A stretch of DNA of 29,041 nt from Syntrophaceae bacterium UBA6252. GTDB lineage: Bacteria; Desulfobacterota; Syntrophia; Syntrophales; UBA6807. The translations under genes were made by a program, and so were the position numbers. The notes below the pieces were generated by a model. The model made no database searches and was not told where the DNA came from. It worked only from the letters and a program-made list of their open reading frames with translations. This document shows, in pieces, positions 22,971-29,041 of this stretch. The DNA lies in contig DJVQ01000036.1 of assembly GCA_002441265.1 (NCBI GenBank), positions 1-29,041 of the forward strand. Direction: 5' to 3'. Each line of letters opens with the position of its first letter. Positions within the stretch are counted from its first letter, which is position 1.

Positions 22971-23654
22971 ATGGGGGACAGGCTCGAACAGAGAAGAAGG
23001 AAGGAAAAGGAGCAGCGGAAGAACTCCATTCTGAAGGCCGCCCGAAGGCAGTTCCTCAACCGTGGTTTCAACGACGTGACCGTGGAAGGCATCGCCCGGG
23101 AGGCCCGGATCAGCAAGGGAACGGTCTATCTCTACTTCAAGAGCAAAGAGGAAATCTACGCCCACGTACTTCTGAGCCACATCGGCAAGTTCCATGAACA
23201 GATGCGGGAGCTTGGCTCGGACGGCGCCAACGCGTCGGAACGTCTCCATCTTTTTGCCTCCGCTTACATCGATTTTTTCTTTTCTAACCGGGAACTATTC
23301 CGGATTTTCATGAATTTCATGCTCCAGACGGTCCCCTTCAATTTTTCCGACGACATGAAGCGGGACCTCATCCATGCAACGAACCGGACCATCGAGATCG
23401 TCGAGGAGATTTTTACGGCCGGCCTTTCGTCGGGGGAGTTCGTGTGCACGAACGACCTGAAGAGAAGCCGCAACGCGGTGTGGGGCCTTCTGAACGGGAT
23501 CATCGCTCTCCATCTGTTCACCGGCAGGGAATCGACCTGCGAGGAAAGGATCCGCTCCAACGTCCGCGAGGGGATGGAAATTTTAATAGAGGGATTCAGG
23601 AAAAGAACCCCTCTTCGCACAGGACGACCAAATACGGGAAAGGAGGCTTTATGA
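22971..23654 (+). CDS. TetR-family regulator of fatty-acid oxidation
   Basis: A 227-residue TetR repressor. The N-terminal helix-turn-helix spans about residues 15-62: ILKAARRQFLNRGFNDVTVEGIAREARISKGTVYLYFKSKEE is the family pattern (quoted motif core: ARISKGTVYLYF). The C-terminal ligand domain is helical and hydrophobic. It heads an operon of beta-oxidation genes, and its stop overlaps the acyl-CoA dehydrogenase ATG as ATGA; this is the arrangement of FadR/PsrA-type regulators, which sense acyl-CoA. Two operator-like palindromes lie in its own promoter. The ATG at 22971 has AGGGGG about 8 nt upstream. The ligand is inference. Confidence 0.92.
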   Translation: MGDRLEQRRRKEKEQRKNSILKAARRQFLNRGFNDVTVEGIAREARISKGTVYLYFKSKEEIYAHVLLSHIGKFHEQMRELGSDGANASERLHLFASAYIDFFFSNRELFRIFMNFMLQTVPFNFSDDMKRDLIHATNRTIEIVEEIFTAGLSSGEFVCTNDLKRSRNAVWGLLNGIIALHLFTGRESTCEERIRSNVREGMEILIEGFRKRTPLRTGRPNTGKEAL

Positions 23655-25510
23655 GTGATATTCTCGTGAACTCGAGAGATCAGAAGTTTCTTCTCTACGA
23701 ACAGCTCGACGTTGAAAAACTGTTCGGCTATGAGAAGTTCAAGGACTACTCGAAAGACGTGGTGGACATGATGCTCGGCGAAGCCGAGAAGATGGCGGAG
23801 GAGGTGCTGATTCCCACCTATGCCGAGGGGGACCGGGAAGGCTGCCGTTTCGAGGGGGGCAAGGTGAGCGTGCCGGCGTGCTACCAGGATGCGTACCGGA
23901 AATTCTGCGAGGGCGGCTGGCTGTGTCCCACCAAGGACCCGGAAATCGGCGGCCAGGGAATGCCGGCGGCCGTGTTCTCCGCCTGCGTGGAGATGATGGA
24001 CGGCGCCAATTTCGCCTTCATGATGTATCCGGGTCTCACCGCCGGCGCGGCGGGTCTGGTGGAAAAATACGGCACCGATGAACAGAAGGAAAAATACCTT
24101 TCCAAAATGCTGTCCGGCGAGTGGACGGGAACCATGTGCCTTACCGAACCCGGTGCGGGAAGCGACGTGGGGGCCCTTCGGACGACAGCGAAACGCCTCC
24201 CCGACGGGACATTCCTCATTTCGGGGACCAAGTGCTTCATTTCCTGCGGGGACCACGATCTCGCGGCGAACATCATCCATCCCGTCCTCGCGCGGATCGA
24301 GGGGGATCCTCCCGGAACGGGGGGCATCTCCATTTTTCTCGTTCCCAAGTACCGGCTCAATGAAGACGGGTCGCCGGGAGAGCTGAACGACGTCCACACG
24401 GGAAACATCGAACACAAGATGGGGATCAAGGGGTCGGCCACCTGCACGCTGAATTTCGGCGACGACGGGAAGTGCGTCGGCGAACTGCTGGGGAAAGAGC
24501 GGCAGGGCATGCGGATCATGTTCCAGATGATGAACGAGGCCCGCCTCGAGGTGGGCATGCAGGGCCTGGGCCATGCTTCGGCGGCCTACCAGCGGTCGCT
24601 CCGCTACTCCAAGGAGAGAATCCAGAGCGCGCCCATCTGGGAAATGAAAAATCCCGCCGCGAAGCCCGTTCCCATCATCGAACATCCCGACATCCGCCGG
24701 ACCCTCCTGTGGATGAAATCCTACGTGGAAGGCCTCCGGGCGCTCAACTATTTCGCCGCCCTGGCCCTCGACATGACCCACGTGGCGGAAAAACAGCGGG
24801 AGAAGGACCTCTGGAACGGATTCCTGGAACTGCTCACGCCCATCTGCAAGGCCTTCACCTCCGACAAGGCCATGGAGATCTGTTCCTACGCCATCGACAT
24901 ACACGGCGGGTACGGCTACTGCTCCGAGTATCCCGTGGAACAGTACATGCGGGATTGCAAGATCGCCACGATCTACGAGGGAACGAACGCCATTCAGGCC
25001 CTCGACCTGGTGGGCCGGAAGCTCGGGGCCAACCGCGGCGCCAACGTGACTGCCCTGTTCGAGAAAATCGGGGAGACCATCGCCCGGGCGAAGGGGCTTC
25101 CCGCTCTCCAAAAGGAAGGGGGATTCCTGGAGGAAGCCCTGGGAGCGGTCGTGGAACTGACCAGGCAGTTCGGCAGGTGGGGGAAGAGCGCGAGCTTCAT
25201 GATCCCCGTTCTCAACGCCCGGCCGTATCTCATGATCCTGGGGGATCTCGTGGTGGGGTGGCTCGTCCTTCAGGCCGGCGCCATTGCCGAGGAGAAGCTG
25301 GAAGGGATCTACAGGGAAAAGGGCGCCGAGGGCTCCAGGGCGAAACAGCGCGCTCTTGCAAGGAAGGATGAGGAAGTGGCATTCTACCAGGGGAAAGTGG
25401 CCTCGGCGGTCTACTTCACCGCGGCCGTGCTGCCGACGATCCAGGGCCGCTGCAGGGGCATCGGGCTCGGGGACAGAACCCCCATCGAGATGCTCGAAGC
25501 GTCCTTTTAA
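23651..25510 (+). CDS. Acyl-CoA dehydrogenase, long (about 600-residue) type
   Basis: A 619-residue FAD acyl-CoA dehydrogenase that makes the first double bond in beta-oxidation and passes electrons to electron-transfer flavoprotein. It belongs to the long subfamily with a C-terminal extension (FadE5/DmdC-like), not the 380-residue mitochondrial type. Visible are the substrate/FAD motif CLTEPGAGSDVGALRT, the middle strand HKMGIKGSATC, DIHGGYGYCSEYPVEQYMRD and the catalytic Glu443 in IYEGTNAIQ. The ATG at 23651, with AAAGGAGG just upstream, overlaps the tetR stop by 4 nt; the open frame extends much further back but only inside tetR. Chain length preference cannot be read. Etf genes are not in the window. 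Confidence 0.95.
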   Translation: MSDILVNSRDQKFLLYEQLDVEKLFGYEKFKDYSKDVVDMMLGEAEKMAEEVLIPTYAEGDREGCRFEGGKVSVPACYQDAYRKFCEGGWLCPTKDPEIGGQGMPAAVFSACVEMMDGANFAFMMYPGLTAGAAGLVEKYGTDEQKEKYLSKMLSGEWTGTMCLTEPGAGSDVGALRTTAKRLPDGTFLISGTKCFISCGDHDLAANIIHPVLARIEGDPPGTGGISIFLVPKYRLNEDGSPGELNDVHTGNIEHKMGIKGSATCTLNFGDDGKCVGELLGKERQGMRIMFQMMNEARLEVGMQGLGHASAAYQRSLRYSKERIQSAPIWEMKNPAAKPVPIIEHPDIRRTLLWMKSYVEGLRALNYFAALALDMTHVAEKQREKDLWNGFLELLTPICKAFTSDKAMEICSYAIDIHGGYGYCSEYPVEQYMRDCKIATIYEGTNAIQALDLVGRKLGANRGANVTALFEKIGETIARAKGLPALQKEGGFLEEALGAVVELTRQFGRWGKSASFMIPVLNARPYLMILGDLVVGWLVLQAGAIAEEKLEGIYREKGAEGSRAKQRALARKDEEVAFYQGKVASAVYFTAAVLPTIQGRCRGIGLGDRTPIEMLEASF

Positions 25511-25544
25511 CTTCCATTTCCCTTTGACGTAAAGGAGGATAGTC

Positions 25545-27962
25545 ATGGCCTTTGAAATCAGGAAAGCAGCCGTTTTGGGAGCGGGAGTCATGGGGGCGTC
25601 CATTGCCGCCCACCTGGCGAATGCCGGAATCCCCTGTTACCTGCTCGATATCGTTCCCTTCGAACTGACCGAGGAGGACAGGAAGAAGGGGCTTACAGAG
25701 AAAAGTCCCCAGTGGAGAAACCGCTTCGCCGTGAACGGCCTGGAGAACGTGAGGAAATCCAAGCCCGCGAGCTTTTACGCCCCGGCAAAGGCCGCAATGG
25801 TCAAGCCGGGCAATTTCGAGGACCACCTGGGCTGGCTCGCCGACGCGGATCTCGTGATCGAGGCTGTGGTCGAGAATCTGAAGATCAAGCAGGACCTGTT
25901 CGCAAAGGTGGCAAAGGTCGTTTCGCCGGAGGCCATCGTCGCCACCAACACCTCGGGCATTCCCATCCGGGACATTTCGGCCAATTTCGGAAAAGACCTG
26001 AAGGAACGTTTCCTCGGGATCCACTTTTTCAATCCTCCCCGGTACATGAAACTGGTCGAGGTGATCCCGGGAGAGCAGACAAAGGCGGAAGTCGTCGCGT
26101 TCGTGTCCCGTTTCTGTGAGGACGTCCTCGGGAAGGGCGTGGTCGTCTGCAAGGACGTTCCCAATTTCGTGGCCAACCGGATCGGCGTCTTCGACATCTC
26201 CAACGCCATCCGCATCATGATGGAAAAGGAACTCGCCGTGGACGATCTGGACGCCATCATCGGGAAGGCCGTCGGCCGCCCCGGGTCCTCCATCTTCGGT
26301 ACCCTCGATCTCGTCGGCCTCGACGTGGGCTACCACGTGATGAACAACCTCTACAATGCCGTGCCCGACGACGAGATGCGGGAGTATTTCGTCCCGTCCG
26401 ACTTCATGAAGCAGATGATGGAAAAGAAGTGGCTCGGCAACAAGACGAGACAGGGATTCTACAAGCGGACGAAGGACGAGAAGGGCGGAAAGATGAAACT
26501 CGTTCTCGATTACCGCACCATGGAGTACCGGCCCGCGGGGAAGCCGAAGTTCGAATCGGTGTCGGCGGCGAAAAAGACGGAAGGGGACATGGCCGCCCGC
26601 CTGAAGCCGTTCTTCCAGGGCAAGGACGCCGCGGCCGAAGTGATCCGGGAATACCTGTGCCGGAACTTCATCTATGCCGCCAACCGGATCCCTGAAATCG
26701 CCGACACCATCGTCGCCATCGACAACGCCATGAAATGGGGCTTCAACCACGAGCTGGGTCCCTTCGAGATGTGGGACGCCGTGGGGGTTCCCGAGGCGGT
26801 GGAGGTGATGAAGAAGCTCAAGCTGCCCGTTCCGAAGAAGATCGGGGAGATGCTGAAAAAGGGCTTCAAATCCTTCTATGCCCGGAAGGAGGACGGCACG
26901 TACTATTATGACTTCCGGACCGGGAAGTACGAAAAGATGGAGGACAAGCCCAAGATCATCCTCCTCCCGCCGCTGAAGGAGCGGAAGAAGGTGATCCGGC
27001 AGAACGCGGGGGCGACCCTCGTGGACATCGGGGAAGGCGTCGCCTGCCTCGAGTTCCACACGAAGATGAACGCCATCGACCAGGACATCATCCAGGGCAT
27101 CTACGACGCCTGCGACGTGGTGGAAAAGGATTTCCTGGGGCTCGTCGTGGCGAACCACAGCCAGAACTTCTCCGTGGGCGCCAACATCTTCATGGTTCTC
27201 GTGGCCATCCAGAAGGGGGACTGGGATCTCCTGGACAAGCTGATCCGGGAGTTCCAGTACGCCAACATGCGGATGAAATTCTGCGAGAAACCGGTGGTGA
27301 CGGCCCCCTCCGGGATGGCCCTTGGAGGAGGCTGCGAGATCTCCATGCACGGCGCCAAATGCCAGCCCGCGGGCGAGACCTACATGGGCCTCGTGGAAGT
27401 CGGCGTGGGCGTCATCCCCGCCGGCGGCGGGACGAAGGAACTCATGGTCCGCCTGACCGAGGGCATTCCCAAGGGCGCCGTGGAAGGAGGACTCAACCTC
27501 CAGCAGTATTACCAGAAGGCCTTCGAGAACATCGGGATGGCCAAGGTGGCCACGAGCGCGGTAGAGGCCATGGATCTCGGGTACATCCGGAGAACCGACG
27601 GGGTCAGCCTGAACCGGGACCACCAGATCTGGGACGCCAGGGAAGTCGTCATCGGCCTTTCGCATTTCTACAGAAAGCCCGAACCGGCCCTGATCCCCGT
27701 CATGGGAGAAAACTTCGTCGGCATGGCCCGGTCGATCCTCTTCAACATGAGAGCGGGCAATTACATCTCCGACTACGATTTCCACGTGGCCTTGAAGCTC
27801 GCCGGCATCCTTTCGGGAGGTTCGTGCTCCGAAGGGACCTTCGTGACGGAGGATCAGGTTCTCGACCTGGAGCGGGAGGCATTCCTCAGCCTCGCCGGCG
27901 AACAGAAGACCCAGGACCGGATCATGCACATGCTGACGACCGGTAAACCCCTGAGGAACTAG
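25545..27962 (+). CDS. 3-hydroxyacyl-CoA dehydrogenase / enoyl-CoA hydratase fusion (FadN-like)
   Basis: An 805-residue bifunctional enzyme for the second and third steps of beta-oxidation, hydrating enoyl-CoA and oxidising 3-hydroxyacyl-CoA with NAD. The order is dehydrogenase first: Rossmann motif GAGVMG (12-17), NTSGIPI, catalytic His160 in GIHFFNPPRYMKLVEV, and two C-terminal dehydrogenase domains to about residue 450. The crotonase domain comes last, with both catalytic glutamates: Glu598 in ALGGGCE and Glu618 in VEVGVG, 20 residues apart as in FadB. This is the FadN order (as in Bacillus), opposite to FadB. The start has AAAGGAGG at 25531-25538. It follows the dehydrogenase by 34 nt and precedes the thiolase by 64 nt. 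Confidence 0.96.
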   Translation: MAFEIRKAAVLGAGVMGASIAAHLANAGIPCYLLDIVPFELTEEDRKKGLTEKSPQWRNRFAVNGLENVRKSKPASFYAPAKAAMVKPGNFEDHLGWLADADLVIEAVVENLKIKQDLFAKVAKVVSPEAIVATNTSGIPIRDISANFGKDLKERFLGIHFFNPPRYMKLVEVIPGEQTKAEVVAFVSRFCEDVLGKGVVVCKDVPNFVANRIGVFDISNAIRIMMEKELAVDDLDAIIGKAVGRPGSSIFGTLDLVGLDVGYHVMNNLYNAVPDDEMREYFVPSDFMKQMMEKKWLGNKTRQGFYKRTKDEKGGKMKLVLDYRTMEYRPAGKPKFESVSAAKKTEGDMAARLKPFFQGKDAAAEVIREYLCRNFIYAANRIPEIADTIVAIDNAMKWGFNHELGPFEMWDAVGVPEAVEVMKKLKLPVPKKIGEMLKKGFKSFYARKEDGTYYYDFRTGKYEKMEDKPKIILLPPLKERKKVIRQNAGATLVDIGEGVACLEFHTKMNAIDQDIIQGIYDACDVVEKDFLGLVVANHSQNFSVGANIFMVLVAIQKGDWDLLDKLIREFQYANMRMKFCEKPVVTAPSGMALGGGCEISMHGAKCQPAGETYMGLVEVGVGVIPAGGGTKELMVRLTEGIPKGAVEGGLNLQQYYQKAFENIGMAKVATSAVEAMDLGYIRRTDGVSLNRDHQIWDAREVVIGLSHFYRKPEPALIPVMGENFVGMARSILFNMRAGNYISDYDFHVALKLAGILSGGSCSEGTFVTEDQVLDLEREAFLSLAGEQKTQDRIMHMLTTGKPLRN

Positions 27963-28026
27963 AGACAAAACTGCCAGCATCCGGGAAACGCCGGAAGGGG
28001 CATGTTGACGAGAAGGAGGAATAACC

Positions 28027-29041
28027 ATGCGTGATGCTGTTATTGTTGAAGCCGTGAGAAGTCCGGGCGGACGGTATCGCAGGGGTGGTCTTGCGGAAAC
28101 CAGGGGAGACGAAATCGGGATCCAGGTTCTCAAGGGGCTTCTCGCGAGGGTCCCCGGGCTGAAGCTCGAGGAAGTGGAAGATCTTGTGTGCGGCTGCTCC
28201 TTCCCGGAAGGGGAGCAGGGGATGAACATGGGGAGGGTCCTGGCCCTGGGGGCCGGCTTGCCCATGACGGTCTGCGGGATGACCATCAACCGGTTCTGCT
28301 CGTCCGGCCTCCAGGCCATTGCCGACGCCACGGCGAAGATCCGCGCGGGCTGGGCCGACGTGGTCATCGCCGGCGGGACGGAAACGATGAGCCACATTCC
28401 CATGGGCGGCGCCATTTTCCGGCCCCACCCCGAATGGGGGGACCGGCCGAACACCTATGTCTCCATGGGAATCACCGCGGAGAACGTGGCGGCCCGGTAC
28501 AACATTTCGAGGGAAGACCAGGACCGGATGGGCGCGGAGAGCAACCGGCGGGCCCACGAGGCCATCGAGACGGGGAGGTTCCGGGAAGAGATCATCCCCA
28601 TCAAGGCCTGGAAGTACCGGAAGGACAAGGAGAACCGCTGGGTGAAGGAGGAGGCCCTTTTCGACATGGACGACGGCGTGCGGTGGCCCACCGACGCCAA
28701 GTCCCTCGGGAAACTGAAATCCCCGTTCAAGAACGGCGGATCGGTCACGGCGGGGAATTCCTCGCAGATGACCGACGGGGCCGCTTTCTGTCTCCTCATG
28801 ACCCCGGAAAAGGCGAAGGAAAGGGGTCTGAAACCCGTCGCTCGGCTCAGCCACTTCGCCGTGGCGGGGTGCGATCCCGAGGAAATGGGCGTCGGTCCGG
28901 CCTACGCCATCCCCAAGGTGCTCAAACAGGCGGGCCTCACCATCGACCAGATCGACCTTTTCGAAATCAACGAGGCCTTCGCCTCCCAGGCGATTTATTC
29001 CGTCCGGACCCTCGGGATCGAGGAACGGTACTGGAAGGGGG
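28027..29041 (+). CDS. Thiolase (acetyl-CoA C-acyltransferase), 3' end outside window
   Basis: The last step of beta-oxidation: thiolytic cleavage of 3-ketoacyl-CoA to acetyl-CoA. It has no stop before the window ends, so 338 codons are seen of about 390. The N-terminus MRDAVIVEAVRSPGGR is typical; the acyl-accepting Cys91 is in NRFCSSG, followed by AGGTETMSH, and NEAFA marks the C-terminal half. The final GGAIALGHP and CxGxG active-site motifs lie beyond the edge. The start has AAGGAGG at 28013-28019. It is the fourth gene of the tetR operon and completes a full beta-oxidation set (dehydrogenase, hydratase/dehydrogenase, thiolase). Confidence 0.95.
   Translation, partial: MRDAVIVEAVRSPGGRYRRGGLAETRGDEIGIQVLKGLLARVPGLKLEEVEDLVCGCSFPEGEQGMNMGRVLALGAGLPMTVCGMTINRFCSSGLQAIADATAKIRAGWADVVIAGGTETMSHIPMGGAIFRPHPEWGDRPNTYVSMGITAENVAARYNISREDQDRMGAESNRRAHEAIETGRFREEIIPIKAWKYRKDKENRWVKEEALFDMDDGVRWPTDAKSLGKLKSPFKNGGSVTAGNSSQMTDGAAFCLLMTPEKAKERGLKPVARLSHFAVAGCDPEEMGVGPAYAIPKVLKQAGLTIDQIDLFEINEAFASQAIYSVRTLGIEERYWKG

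Noticed and set aside
25416..28454. Very long minus-strand open frame (about 1000 residues) opposite the hydroxyacyl-CoA dehydrogenase and thiolase genes
   Set aside because: It is an antisense shadow produced by high-GC codon bias; its translation shows no motifs and is dominated by His, Asp, Gly and Val runs.
1..29041. CRISPR arrays, tRNA or rRNA genes, integrases or insertion-sequence transposases
   Set aside because: None seen on reading both strands; the only repeats are the two palindromic families listed.

Overview
The window is a GC-rich (roughly 60 percent or more by eye) chromosomal segment, most likely from an anaerobic member of the former Deltaproteobacteria (Desulfobacterota), perhaps a syntrophic fatty-acid or formate-metabolising lineage such as Syntrophales or Syntrophobacterales. 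The support is the combination of a selenocysteine formate dehydrogenase with an oxalate/formate-type transporter, HndA/HndB/HndC-like redox subunits, a beta-oxidation operon under a TetR regulator, and two kinds of palindromic intergenic repeat that I associate with that group. The taxonomic placement is inference.

Layout. 1-5338 (+): the 3' part of carB, an SGNH-like hydrolase overlapping it by 4 nt, a repeat cluster with a long hairpin, then lepA and hemW behind a clear sigma70 promoter. 5304-7369 (-): a zinc alcohol dehydrogenase and a P1/DmpA-type peptidase, overlapping by 4 nt, with the peptidase running tail-to-tail 35 nt into hemW. 7370-7846: a 477-nt gap with divergent promoters and a dispersed palindrome-ended repeat. 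7847-9190 (+): an acetamidase/formamidase-family enzyme with an inserted zinc ribbon. 9215-13612 (-): fdhA, interrupted on paper by an in-frame TGA that is a selenocysteine codon with a bacterial SECIS hairpin, then an OFA-family transporter and a strong terminator; fdhA has a long, highly structured leader. 13682-15776: a voltage-gated K+ channel (-), an SGNH lipoprotein (+), and a small protein I do not recognise (-).

15861-22682 (-) is the most distinctive region: DRTGG protein, anti-sigma-like ATPase, [dispersed repeat], second DRTGG protein, PHP phosphoesterase, second GHKL ATPase, NuoE-like subunit, HndB-like subunit, and a 1018-residue protein that fuses a NuoF/HndC-like NADH-FMN-FeS module to a GltD/NfnB-like FAD/NAD(P) module, closed by a terminator. 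There is no hydrogenase large subunit. The set has the parts for a flavin-based electron-bifurcating (Stn-type) transhydrogenase, or for a diaphorase serving the nearby FdhA, with its own regulatory genes.

22877-29041 (+): a TetR regulator with two tandem operator-like palindromes, an acyl-CoA dehydrogenase, a hydroxyacyl-CoA dehydrogenase/enoyl-CoA hydratase fusion and a thiolase cut by the window end: a beta-oxidation operon that would generate the reduced carriers (NADH, reduced flavoprotein) which the redox genes to its left could rebalance to formate or NADPH. The link between the two regions is inference from proximity.
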